Assembly: GCF_963678635.1 (NCBI RefSeq)
Contig: NC_087063.1
Coordinates: 78,143,617-78,207,616, forward strand
Origin: Symsagittifera roscoffensis
Taxonomy: Eukaryota; Xenacoelomorpha; Acoela; Convolutidae
Reading direction: 5' to 3'
Length of the DNA: 64,000 nt
The notes under the pieces: model-generated
The model's input: the letters and a program-made list of their open reading frames with translations, nothing else
What the model was told of the DNA's origin: nothing
Database searches by the model: none
Translations under genes and position numbers: made by a program
In this document: positions 9,473 through 20,277 of the stretch, piece by piece
How the letters are laid out: the number at the start of each line of letters is the position of its first letter
Position numbering within the stretch: position 1 is the first letter of the stretch

Positions 9473-11838
9473 AATTTTTAATTTTTTTTTTAAAACTTAG
9501 AAATTACTATGATTTTCAGTTTTTACTGAATCTGAAAAATCTCAGCAATTGTAACAAATCTAGTCGGTAATTATACAGTGTTTTCATTTCATTACCTGAA
9601 CTGTGTTTTATTTTTTTATTCAAAGGTTTTGATTGATGTTGAAGACAGCAAAAGTCGTCGTGAAGAATTCCATGGAACTCGATCCGAAAAATTTTAATCA
9701 ACAGTAAAAACTCCCTTGGTTGCAAGCTTGCGGAGACTCTGTTGTGATAAATTTCGAGTAAAGTGGATAACATATGCTAATGAGTATTTAAGTATTCGCC
9801 TAAAAATTGTAAAACTTGGATATTTGGAAAACATCAACTAATTGAAAGGTTTTTGTAGTTACCATTTTAAAGTTTTCCTTGTTTAGTGCTTGTAAAAGTG
9901 TTCATAGAGCAGAGCTTTTTAGGCAGATAATGTGGTTTGACTTGTTAAGAATTATTTTTTTCTATTGATTTTTTGATGATTTCAGAAAAGAAATTGAAAA
10001 ATGACCTGGAAAAAATGTATAATTGCTAAACTTTGAACGTTTCAAGATAATGATATACATCATTCCAACTAAAAATTTAGTCTAAAATAGAATTCAGATT
10101 TAAAACAGCATTATACAGTTATGAGGTTGAGAAAATCCTTTAAAGCTTTTTAGTAAAGGATTTATGGTATTAATTCAGCTTTGGATTATTGAACGTTCGT
10201 TGAAACGATACATTTTTCCATCAAAAATTCAATTTTCAAGTAAAAATTTGCTCAAATTGGATTCATTTGGTAGATAGTAGATGAAGCAGAAATTGATAAA
10301 ATGCTAAGATGAGATAGAAACTCAATTTATTCCTTAAGAGATTTGAGATAATTTTACTAAAATTTAGCTTATAAAGTATATCTCGGGAAAAAATCCGACA
10401 TAAAAATTCTCAAAGTGTTATATTTATGCGTAACTCATTAGAAAAGATTGTTATCAGTTGATATATTAGGTACTTTATATGAAAGATCAAATGTTTTGAG
10501 GATAATTTTTGAGAAGCAAACCCAATTCGACATCTTTTGGAAGAAGATACATAAAGCATAAATCGAAAACTTGCTTTCAAGATCTACTTTTCCTTGCTAC
10601 ATACATACACAATACTACATAGAATCTACAACTCTATATACAATATATTACTTTATTTTTACTTCAGAGAGTTTTTTTCTTAATAAAAATTGAAAAAACA
10701 CACAAATGTTCCAGTTTGCACCTTGATTTGCTTTGCTAAATCAATTTTTTGAGACTGTAGTTCTTATAGTTTTTATATTGTAGATGTTAGGAACTAGGTT
10801 CTCTTGCGTATTTCCGGAGGTTTTCAGATTATAACTAATAGAGCTGCTCCTAATTTGTTCTTAGATCGTAAAAATACACCTTTATATTCTCATTTTGTAC
10901 ATATATTTTTGAATGCTTTAACTAGCACCAATTCTTTCTCACTTGGATATTTTTGAGAAAATTTCCGTCATTTAAGAAAAAAAGCGAGTTAATGACTATT
11001 TTGCAAGAAAAGTGATAGTTATTGATCCCAAAATGGGTATTTTTGCTTAAATAGTTTACGATAGCAACTGAACAGGGGAACCTTGAGGAAGGTTTTAACA
11101 TTTTTTATTGTAATAATCATACGGTATCAGTTCTAATTTCATCTCTGCCAGCAAATTGTTCGTTCAATTGATACTATTTTCCTCCTAAATTCTCCTGTTT
11201 TGACTAAAATTTCTAGTAAAGTGTGTTCAATAGCGAAAACATGTAATAAACAGAAAGCAAGAATAACTTTAAAACATGAAAAAACTGTACGGAAAATCTT
11301 GAAAGTTATGTTGCAGAAGCAACAGAGAGATGATCATCAGTTATGAAGAAGTTTTTGTTGACTTTGAGCCAATATCGAATAAATTATTATGAAACATTTA
11401 TCCCATTTTAAACAATATTAACAATAAACTGTTCATTTTTTATCAATAATCTGAAATTTCTTATTTTTTAACATAAAAAATTTATCACAAGTTGTAATTT
11501 TTGTACAAATTTGGGCAATTCAATGAGAAAACAATGAGGAGGAGTTGAATCATGGAGTTTGATTTAGAAATTTCATAGAATATTGCCCTTAATGTTCATT
11601 TGAATTGAGATTCCTAAAAATAATCCCTGAACTGGAAAAAAAACGAACAGTTAAAAACCAAAATAAAAGGTTCGAAATGGAAAATTTCATGTAAATTTGA
11701 TTGGTTTTCATTTTACCTTCTCAAAAATTACGACTAATTTCACTGTTTTCCGGAAGTTTCAATATTGATTCTGCTACTATGAACCTTCTTTTCATTTTAC
11801 CCTTCATTTTATTTTCATTTTGAATAATTTTCATTTTA

Positions 11839-11882
11839 CCCCCCCCCCCCCGGCTGAGCTGCCCCAACATATACTACTTCGA
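11839..11882 (+). repeat. C-tract plus shared 29-nt motif, copy 1
   Basis: Thirteen cytosines (11,839-11,851) are followed by a motif opening GGCTGAGCTGCC and ending ACTACTTC. The same combination recurs at 19,196-19,247 with 23 cytosines and one base changed. Each copy lies at the right end of a module (C and D). It may mark a boundary of the repeat unit. Confidence 0.5.
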
Positions 11883-12069
11883 AGGATTCGAAAAGTTCAA
11901 AACTCAAAGTATGAGACTGATTTGTTGAAAATTGTTGATTGTTGCATTGATGGTTATGGTACTGTAAATAGTAGCGTATCAATTTTTCTATTAATAGTTG
12001 AATATTTGTTTATAAAAATCTTGTCAAAATTGTTTTTATTTAAATCAAAAGTTTTTTAACGAACAAATT

Positions 12070-12300
12070 TGCAATTTTCAACACGTGTGCAAAAATTAAT
12101 TCAGATTTTTTTCGCAAGATGCAACTTTTGGTTTGATTTTTTCAACACGTTTGCAAAAATTTAACTAAATTTTTTTACAAGATGCAAAAACTGTTTTGGT
12201 TTTTTCAACAAGTGTGCAAAAATTGTCAACAAATTTTTGTGTTAGATGCAAGTTTTTTCGTGGTTTTTTTGAAAACAAATGCAAAAATTTAACTTATTTT
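12070..12300 (+). repeat. Minisatellite, about 64-bp period
   Basis: Four diverged tandem units, each with TTTTTCAACA[C/A]GTxTGCAAAAATT, begin near 12,075, 12,138, 12,203 and 12,266. Looser relatives occur at 12,594-12,680. The stretch 11,890-12,820 around it holds no convincing gene. Confidence 0.5.
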
Positions 12301-12884
12301 TTCTTATTCATATACAAAAATTGCAAAATTTTATTGTAAAAAACTTGTTTAATTAATGATAAAAACTTTTCATAATTGCTGACTTTGAGTACTATTCCCT
12401 ATCTTAATACATTGTTTTTCCAATGTTTTTGATCAATATACATGCAAAAAAGAGATTTTTTTTTATGATCAAAATTCAAACAAAGATTTTCGTTTTATTT
12501 AATTATTAACAGTGCAAGAAAATCCTCTTTTTTCTTTAAAATGCGAAAAAATTTGATGAATTTTTTTTTTATTTTGCGAGATTTTCTTTGATTTTTTTAA
12601 CAAGTAGGCAAAAAAAATTATGAAAGTTTTTTGCATGGTGCAAAAATTAATGTAAAGTTTTTAACATGCTTGCAAAAATGGGTTTAATATTTTTTGCCAT
12701 CTTTCTAACAAAATTTTATAAAACAGTTTACCAGATGCTCAATTAGTTTCATTTTTTACAAAGTTTTACCTTTGAAATTTCTTAAAAAAACTTTTCTATG
12801 ATCTCTTTGTTCCTATCTCTTGAAAATAAATTTACTAGATACAAAGAAAATAAATTACAAAGCACAAGACAGTAACCAATTTAT

Positions 12885-13265
12885 TTACAAATCAAAGAGC
12901 TGTCGAGCAGCTGAGTTCTCAAAACTTTGCAAGTTCTCAATGGAGCGCAAAGCTGGTCTTGCCTCCATCACTGGTGGTTCGCTGACTAGAGTTCTTGGCT
13001 CAGAAAACCCCTCATCCTCTTCAATTGTAATTGGGTTGTCCACAGATCCCTCTTCCCAAGCGAAGAGGAATTCGTCGATTGGTTGAGCCACATATCTAAT
13101 GTCAGGAATATCGCGGTAGTTCATTCCCACATGCTCGGCCACTTCCTCCATCATTTGCATTTCTCCAAGTTGATTCTCTGTAGGGGATACTTGCGTTATA
13201 TGATGTTCGTTGAAATCCCTTCGCATCACTACCACCATATGCCAGACTTGGATTGATATGTCCAT
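12885..13265 (-). CDS. Uncharacterised acidic protein, 3' exon (about 126 aa)
   Basis: From the first ATG (13,265) to TAA at 12,885-12,887 the frame encodes 126 residues, clearly more GC-rich than the surroundings. It has a Met/Glu-rich helical part (GEMQMMEEVAEHVG) and an acidic stretch (TIEEDEGFSEP). The frame is open a little further up, so it may be a 3'-terminal exon. An AATAAA signal overlaps the stop (12,880-12,885). No family recognised. It sits between module C and inverted segment E. Confidence 0.45.
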   Translation of the reverse strand: MDISIQVWHMVVVMRRDFNEHHITQVSPTENQLGEMQMMEEVAEHVGMNYRDIPDIRYVAQPIDEFLFAWEEGSVDNPITIEEDEGFSEPRTLVSEPPVMEARPALRSIENLQSFENSAARQLFDL

Positions 13266-13436
13266 TCGTGCCAGAAAAACTCCACAAACTGTTTCTCGCA
13301 CTTGGATTTGTACTTAATCAGCCGAAAATTCCACCGAGAACATAAGGTTGTTGTTTTGTACTGAGAAGATCGTTTTGAGCAATAAGTTGAGTTAATGAGT
13401 AAAAACAAGATTTACATTTGAGAGGGTGAAATGTGG

Positions 13437-14326
13437 TTCTTCGACTAAGTAAAGGTCTCTTTAGAAAAACTTACTCAATCAAATAATTTATTTTTGATCC
13501 ACATATTGCGTATCAAAGTTATAAACTTACTGCTGAGTTACACATGACTAGAAAAAAAATTTATTTATTCTAGAAAACTTGAAGTTAATTCAAAAGTCGT
13601 ACGATAATATTTCAAAGACTCTTTTTATTCCCTACCCAACTCCCAAATTTGTCAAAACTCCCCAGCAAAATTCTTTATTCCTCCATTTTTTTAAAGATTT
13701 TCAAAGTTCAAAATCTTGCATGATCAGGTTTGGTATCAGATTTCCAGAGATTTGCTTGGAAAAATTCATCAACTTTGAGTTATCATCTGAAATCTACATC
13801 AAAATCAAAGAACTTGAATATCTGCTGAAAAATAAACAATTTCTCATCGATTATATACAAAAAATTCAGTTAACTTGATGAGAAGACTTGCAGAGATGCT
13901 ACTTTTAATAATTTTTCTTCTTTTGTTACTTATATCGGCAATATTTCTTATTTTTAGAGCAAACAACTTTTAGTCATTTATTTTTGCGATTGCTTTTAAG
14001 TATGATTTTACTTATTTGGAAGATTTCAGTCCTTAAAAGGTTCCTCTGATTAGATACGACAATTTGAACAAAAATGAACTTTTTTGTGATTTGAAACGAG
14101 AATGTGTAAAATGGAGCTGAGTTTCTAATTGGACACGAGTTTTCTATAAGAATTCCATAAAAGGAAATTAAAATCTGATTGGACACGAGTACAATCCAAA
14201 TAAGGAAAATCCATTCTGATTGGTTAAACCCACACATTCCAGTTGAAATCACCTCTCTCTCTTAACTAAAAATCATTTTATTTTCAACTTAACTACCGTC
14301 AACTACCTCCTCTCTCAGCTCTAAAT
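13437..14326 (-). repeat. Segment E, copy 2 (inverted)
   Basis: Reverse complement of 7,360-8,237. Its inner 396 bp also form the left arm of the hairpin at 13,931-14,743. Boundary with the acidic gene region is sharp near 13,437. Confidence 0.65.
13720..13878 (+). CDS. Small ORF of segment E, copy 2 (52 aa)
   Basis: Near-identical to the ORF at 7,790-7,948. Here the frame is open upstream to about 13,579 with no ATG, adding a Pro/Gln-containing stretch. The peptide ends in a Lys/Glu/Leu-rich likely helix. Conservation between copies may simply reflect recent duplication. Confidence 0.3.
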   Translation: MIRFGIRFPEICLEKFINFELSSEIYIKIKELEYLLKNKQFLIDYIQKIQLT

Positions 14327-14743
14327 ACAATAATTTCAATTTAACCAATTTAGAGCTGAGAGAGGAGGTAGTTGACGGTAGTTAAGTTGAAAATAAAATG
14401 ATTTTTAGTTAAGAGAGAGAGGTGATTTCAACTGGAATGTGTGGGTTTAACCAATCAGAATGGATTTTCCTTATTTGGATTGTACTCGTGTCCAATCAGA
14501 TTTTAATTTCCTTTTATGGAATTCTTATAGAAAACTCGTGTCCAATTAGAAACTCAGCTCCATTTAACACATTCTCGTTTCAAATCACAAAAAAGTTCAT
14601 TTTTGTTCAAATTGTCGTATCTAATCAGAGGAACCTTTTAAGGACTGAAATCTTCCAAATAAGTAAAATCATACTTAAAAGCAATCGCAAAAATAAATGA
14701 CTAAAAGTTGTTTGCTCTAAAAATAAGAAATATTGCCGATATA
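13931..14743. repeat. Large inverted repeat (396-bp arms, 21-nt loop)
   Basis: Left arm 13,931-14,326 and right arm 14,348-14,743 are almost perfect reverse complements; the loop is 14,327-14,347. Both arms carry a CCAAT-motif cluster and the same 92-codon frame, differing at one residue. The near identity implies a recent origin or gene conversion between the arms. The arms are both segment E sequence. Confidence 0.85.
14451..14640 (+). promoter_or_regulatory. CCAAT-motif cluster in segment E
   Basis: CCAATCAG at 14,451 and 14,492, then CCAATTAG at 14,542 and weaker forms near 14,585 and 14,628, spaced 41-50 bp. The same cluster exists in inverted form in the left hairpin arm and more diverged at 7,445-7,625. 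It resembles the 54-bp arrays of the modules in motif but not in spacing. Confidence 0.45.
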
Positions 14744-15118
14744 AATTTTTTTTCTTGAAGAGTAATTCAAGGAAGTTCAAATGTTTTTTAATTGAAATTC
14801 TTCAAAAATAAATATTTTGGATTCAAAGTTATGTCTAGAAAATGCTTAGTTCTGATTGGTTGAAATTTTTTCTGGAAAACTCTAGAAATTTCGAAGGATT
14901 GACGTCATTACCACGAAAAAGTTTTGATCGAAATTTCAAAATTTGAATTGAATATCGAAAAAAAACAATATAAACTAGACAAGAAACCTCATTTATCCCA
15001 CTGGGGTATCAAACTTCAAATCTTAGTTATGTTGGAAAAATTCAATAAAATTTATTGATTAAGAGGTTTCATAAACATAGTCTGGTTCTGATCTACTAAG
15101 TTTTTTAAAATCTTCATT

Positions 15119-15441
15119 CTGATTGGTTATTAACACAAATAATGTCTGTGAAAGTATTCTCAAAATCTACAAATTTTAAAGAAATTGTTGAAAAATTCAT
15201 GGAAGAAGAGGTCAACTCTGATTGGTTGACATTAAATTTCTTGAAAATTTCATGACTTTTGAAGCTCAATTCTGATAGGTTGACATTGAATTTGTTAAAA
15301 ATTACATGACTTTTGAAGCTCAATTCTGATTGGTGGACATTGAATTTGTCGAAAATCACATGACTATTGAAGCTCAATTCTGATTGGTTGATATCAGAAA
15401 AGATAAAAGTTTCCTTGTAATTAATGCTCGATTCTGATTGG
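15119..15441 (+). promoter_or_regulatory. 54-bp CCAAT array, copy D
   Basis: CTGATTGG starts at 15,119, 15,218, 15,326, 15,380 and 15,434, with a one-base variant at 15,272. The last five lie on an exact 54-bp grid. Upstream of the zinc-finger ATG at 15,652. Confidence 0.6.
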
Positions 15442-15651
15442 TTGATACTTATAAAAATTCCATGGTTAGATTGGATGATTTTACTTTCAGCTAGGCTAAA
15501 AAGCATATCCATTCTGATTTTCTTTCTCGTTAAAAACAATTGGTTAATAAGTTTGCTGTTTTTATTTACTTTTATTCAATTTTTGAGGCTATCCTTATCT
15601 AAAAATTTGGTACATTTTAAATCTCCCATTTAATTTTTCATTTCTATCGAG

Positions 15652-15873
15652 ATGCCTTCACTCAATAGGAACGGAAGAGTTGCATGTCTGGAATGTGGCA
15701 GGGAATACACTCACAAAGATGCATCAAGACATCGTGGTGTTTTGAAGTGTTCTAACTGTAATTTTTATATTATAGCAGCGAGGAACTCGCTAATCATTTC
15801 AAGAAGAAGCATTCTCAGCATAATATTAAATTACGTGCTCAGCAGACTCCAAACACACTTCAGGAGAAGGTAA
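15652..15873 (+). pseudogene. Zinc-finger protein, copy D
   Basis: Differs from copy C by only a few residues (MPSLNRNGRVACLECGREY at the start). It shares the 9-nt and 1-nt deletions and the GTAAAA donor after 15,869. Dead for finger 2 in the same way as B and C. Confidence 0.6.
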
Positions 15874-18204
15874 AATTTTTAATTTTTTTTTTAAAACTTA
15901 GAAATTACTATGATTTTCAGTTTTTACTGAATCTGAAAAATCTCAGCAATTGTAACAAATCTAGTCGGTAATTATACAGTGTTTTCATTTCATTACCTGA
16001 ACTGTGTTTTATTTTTTTATTCAAAGGTTTTGATTGATGTTGAAGACAGCAAAAGTCGTCGTGAAGAATTCCATGGAACTCGATCCGAAAAATTTTAATC
16101 AACAGTAAAAACTCCCTTGGTTGCAAGCTTGCGGAGACTTTGTTGTGATAAATTTGTAGTAAAGTGCATAACATATGCTAATGAGTATTTAAGTATTCGC
16201 CTAAAAAATGTAAAACTTGGATATTTGGAAAACATCAACTAATTGGAAGGTTTTTTGTAGTTATCATTTTAAAGTTTTCCTTGTATAGTGCTTGTAAAAG
16301 TGTTCATAGAGCAGAGCTTTTTAAGCAGATAATGTGGTTTGACTTATTATGAATTATGTTTTTCTACTGATTTTTTAATGATTTCAGAAAAGAAATTGAT
16401 AAAAGACCTGGAAAAAATGTATATTTGCTAAACTTTGAAAGTTTCAAGATATTGATATACATCATTCCAACTAAAAATTTTGTCTAAAAATAGAATTCAG
16501 ATTTAAAACAGCATTATACGGTTATGAGGTTGAGAAAATCCTCTAAAAATTTTCAGTAAAGGATTTATGGTATTAATTCAGCTTCGGATTATTGAACGTT
16601 CGTTGAAACGATACATTTTTCTATCTGAAATTCAATTTTCAAGTAAAAATTTGCTCAAATTGGATTCATTTGGTAGATAGTAGATGAAGCAGAAACTGAT
16701 AAAATGCTAAGATGAGATAGAAACTCAATTTATTCCTTAGGAGATTTGAGGTACTTTTACTAAAATTTAGCTTATAAAGTATATTTTGAGAAAAAAATCC
16801 GACATAAAAACTCTCAAAGTCTTATATTTATGCGTAATTCATTAGAAAAAATTGTTATCATTTGATATATTAGGTACTTTATATGAAAGATCAAATGTTT
16901 TGAGGATAATTTTCGAGACGCAAACCCAATTCGACATCTTTTGGAAGAAGTTACATAAAGCATAAATCGAAAACTTGCTTTCAAGATCTACTTTTCCTTG
17001 CTACATACATACACAATACTACACAGAATATACAACACTTTATACAAAACATTACTACATTTTTACTACATAGAGTTTTTTTCTTAATAAAAATCGCAAA
17101 ATTACACAATTGTTCCAGTTTGCACCTTGATTTGCTTTGCTGAATCAGTTTTTTGAGACTCGCTCTTTCAGAAGTTTTTTTATTGTAGATGTTAGGAACT
17201 AGGTTCTCTTGCGTATTTCCGGAGATTTTCATATTATAACTAATAGAGCTGCTCCTAATTTGTTCTTAGGATCATAAAAATACATCTTTATATTCTCATT
17301 TTCTACATATATTTTGAATGCTTTAACTAGCACCAATTCTTTCTCATTTGGATATTTTTGAGAAAATTTCCGTCATGAATTAAGAAAAAAAGCGAGGTCA
17401 ATATTTATTTTGCAGGAAAAGTGATAGTTATTGATCCCAAAATGTGTATTTTTGCTTAAATAGTTTGTGATAGCAATTGAACAGGGGAACCGTGAGGAAC
17501 ATATTAACATTTTTATTGTAATAATCATACGGTATCAGGTCTAATTTCATCTCTGCCAGCAAATTGTTCGTTCAATTGATACTATTTTCCTCCTAAATTC
17601 TCCTGTTTTGACTAAATTTTCTAGTAAAGTGTGTTCAATAGCGAAAACATGTAATAAACAGAAAGCAAGAATAACTTTAAAACATGAAAAAAAACTCTAC
17701 GGAAAAATCTTGAAAGTTATGTTGCAGAAGCAACAGAGAGATAATCATCAGTTATGAAGAAGTTTTTGTTGACTTTGAGCCAATATCGAATAAATTATTA
17801 TGAAACATTTATCCCATTTTAAACAATTTTAGCAATAAACTGTTCATTTTTTATCAATAATCGGAAGTTTCTTATTTTTTAACCTAAAAATTTATCACAA
17901 GTTGTAATTTTTGTACAAATTTGGGCAATTCAATGAGAAAAAAATGAGGAGGAGTTGAATCATGGAGTTTGATTTAGAAATTTCATAGAATATTGCCCTT
18001 AATATTCATTTGAATTGAGATTCCTAAAAATAATCCCTGAACTGGACAAAAAACGAACAGTTAAAAACCAAAATAAAACGTTCGAAATGGAAAATTTCAT
18101 GTAAATTTGATTAATTTTCATTTTACCTTCTCAAAAGTTACAACTAATTTCACTGTTTTTCCGGAAGTTTCAATATTGTTTCTGCTACTATGAACCTTCT
18201 TTTC

Positions 18205-18894
18205 AGTAATTAGAGCATTGTATAACCAAGTTTTTAGCTCAACTTAAAGTAAACTTCATTGTATTTCAATATTTTGAGAAAAAATTTTGGAAAAAAGTCA
18301 TTTTTTCATTCAAAATTTTGTATCTTTGTCTCAACATCAATTAAAATACAGTCTTAGCTTATTTTCAAAATCAATACGTCAAAGTATGTTTTAAAACTAG
18401 ATCAAAAACAACAATACTTTAACCAAAATTATGAGATTTCTGCAATTTTTTCCAAAAATTTGCAGTTTGTTGCTACTTCCATGTTGAAAATACTTGAAAT
18501 TTTTGCAATTTTTTCGCAAAAAATTTGATTTTTTTCAAAGTTTCTGCAGGTTTCAGCATTGTTTCAATTGGATAGAAAGTAGGATTTTTGTTTCATGTAG
18601 ATAGAAAAATAGGATAAAAAATAAATTTGGTCAAATAATAGCTAATTTTATCGTGTTTTGAATTTTTTCGAAAACATTTTAATTTGATAAAAATTCCAAG
18701 TTTTTGCACAAAAACTGTTACCCTTGACTTACCATGCACCAGAAAAACTATATACAAAACCTTAATTCCACACGTAATTAACCATTAAATGTTCCCAACT
18801 AGATAACGCGCGCCAAAATTTTTGCGAAAAAAATAAACAAAAACCAAAAAATATTCGTTTTTCTTTCTCTTACCATCACACTGAAAACCCTACC
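18205..18894. other. AT-rich DNA without a gene
   Basis: About 690 bp after the end of module D. Both strands are dense in stop codons; no repeat unit or known element seen. Confidence 0.4.
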
Positions 18895-19197
18895 ATCGGT
18901 ATTCTCTATCTTAATACATTGTAGACTCTATACCCAATCTTAATACATAGCTTGAAGACCGGGTGCTCTATTCCCTATCTTAATACATGTGGGTCTTCAG
19001 ACTAATTTCACTGTAAGATAGGCTAAAAACTTTTCTGAAACTTACCATCTGAAACTTACCATCTGAAACCTCGTATCTTAATACATTGGGAATTCTATTC
19101 CCTATCTTAATACATTGGGAAATCTATAACCTATGTTAATACATAAGGTGCGGACCGGATACTCTATAGCCTATGTTAATACATGGGGGTCCGCACC
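18895..19197 (+). other. TTAATACAT repeat field with two covarying stem-loops
   Basis: The nonamer TTAATACAT occurs seven times (18,911; 18,940; 18,980; 19,079; 19,107; 19,136; 19,176), usually inside CTATTCCCTATCTTAATACAT-like units. Two copies are enclosed by stems: TGAAGACC/GGTCTTCA (18,953-18,960 with 18,992-18,999) and GGTGCGGACC/GGTCCGCACC (19,147-19,156 with 19,188-19,197). Both loops are exactly 31 nt and 25 of 31 bases agree, while the outer stem bases differ but still pair. A single related unit lies at about 12,393. Possible structured RNA or hairpin recognition site; role unknown. Confidence 0.5.
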
Positions 19198-19247
19198 CCC
19201 CCCCCCCCCCCCCCCCCCGGCTGAACTGCCCCAACATATACTACTTC
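19196..19247 (+). repeat. C-tract plus shared 29-nt motif, copy 2
   Basis: Twenty-three cytosines (19,196-19,218) followed by GGCTGAACTGCC ... ACTACTTC, as at 11,839-11,882. It abuts the 3' arm of the second stem-loop. Marks the right limit of the AT-rich repeat field. Confidence 0.5.
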
Positions 19248-19439
19248 AGTGATTGAAATGTCAAAGGTAATGCCTCAGACACCGGTAGCATTGAGTGAAT
19301 TTTGGTTTTACGGTCCTGATTACAAGCTGCAAAAACAGAATTAAAATGGTACAAAGATGGCCGGTTGTAGTGGAAGTAGCACAGAATTGCTCCAGCCATA
19401 CTCCTAAAAATTTTTTTGAAAAATCATGTTTTTTTCTTC

Positions 19440-19683
19440 AAATGAGTGATAGTTGTCCCAAATTGGCCAAAATGGCAATCTTTAAACCCCCATAACTTTA
19501 CGAAAAATGATCACCGGTAAAATATCTTTTCAAATTTAAGCTCAGGACAACAATAGCTTTCAATGATGTAGAAAAAATTCTGTCAAAAATGGCTAGTTAA
19601 AAAGTCGAATATTGTCTGAAGAAAAAAAAAACCCACCCCGAGCACAAATATTCCGTCTCTTTCGTATCGAAAGTCGGAACAAT
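19440..19683 (-). mobile_element. Helentron-like element fragment (5' part)
   Basis: Reverse-complement copy of the 5' half of the family described at 27,112-27,642; its 5' end (GTCGGAACA on the plus strand) lies at 19,675-19,683. The 3' half is absent. Confidence 0.6.
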
Positions 19684-19973
19684 AAAATCGTTTAATATCA
19701 CACTCTCAGATGCGAGTAGGAATGAAAAAGTCAAACGAACAGAAGTTCTATTCACAAGCTCAAACTTTTCATCGTGTTTTAAAGTTTTTTCTTTGCCCTT
19801 TGAATCGCAATTTAATTATTTTTCCCGCGCATTTTTAATTCTTATTCTATATTGTCGTTCTCAAGCCAAGAAGCTTCAGACTGCAAATCTTGGAGGTAAT
19901 GCTTATTAATTTCCCGTTTCAATAGGATTGTGTGTGAGTTTGGCTAACTTGCTTGAGAACTAATTTTTGATTC

Positions 19974-20166
19974 TTACACTCTTTCATATCCACTGAGGAC
20001 TGTTGTAGAAGTTGCTTCCTCAATGGTGTAGTCCACTTGACCCACGTTGCTTCCCGAACTCAGAATTGCCTCGGTGGTTGGAAGTGATTCTAAAAAACAT
20101 ACCCGCTTTGGAAGACTAAAACCACTTTTGGATGGGGTGCTTGGTTGTTCGAAAAGGAGGCGTTTT
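19974..20166 (-). CDS. Orphan 3'-terminal exon, unknown gene
   Basis: An acceptor-like TTTCAG precedes 20,166; the frame then stays open for 63 codons to TAA at 19,974-19,976. Composition is protein-like and GC-rich: EQPSTPSKSGFSLPKR, an acidic Thr/Ser-rich part (VDYTIEEATSTTVLSGYERV) at the C-terminus. An in-frame stop lies 5 codons above the proposed acceptor. No partner exon was identified with confidence. Could be the cytoplasmic tail of a host membrane protein or the end of a retroelement protein. Confidence 0.4.
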
Positions 20167-20277
20167 CTGAAAGTTTCGGTGACGTTTTATTTCTTAGTTC
20201 GACTAAAATGGTGTTCCGATCTCTCCTAATACACTAAAAAGACCTCACATTTACCACTTTTTATCGTTTTATTCTCT

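Larger units (their letters stand above)
8337..11785 (+). repeat. Module copy C
   Basis: About 3,449 bp, matched nearly base for base by copy D (14,757-18,204). It holds a CCAAT array (8,709-9,032), the zinc-finger ORF (9,251-9,472), a 5'-splice-like GTAAAA with a 52-bp candidate intron, and a 2.2-kb gene-free AT-rich tail. C and D diverge abruptly after a shared CCTTCTTTTCA end near 11,795 and 18,204. C is followed by a C-tract and a 29-nt motif also found after D. Confidence 0.75.
14757..18204 (+). repeat. Module copy D
   Basis: About 3,448 bp, direct copy of C with scattered substitutions. It joins directly to the right arm of the hairpin; the 0.6 kb that separates E from the module in copy C is deleted here. 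It holds a CCAAT array (15,119-15,441), a zinc-finger ORF and a gene-free tail. Confidence 0.75.

Noticed and set aside
13974-14700. Twin 92-codon ORFs in the hairpin arms
   Set aside because: They run through the CCAAT cluster, are identical only because the arms are, and are not kept in the diverged segment E copy at 7,445-7,660.
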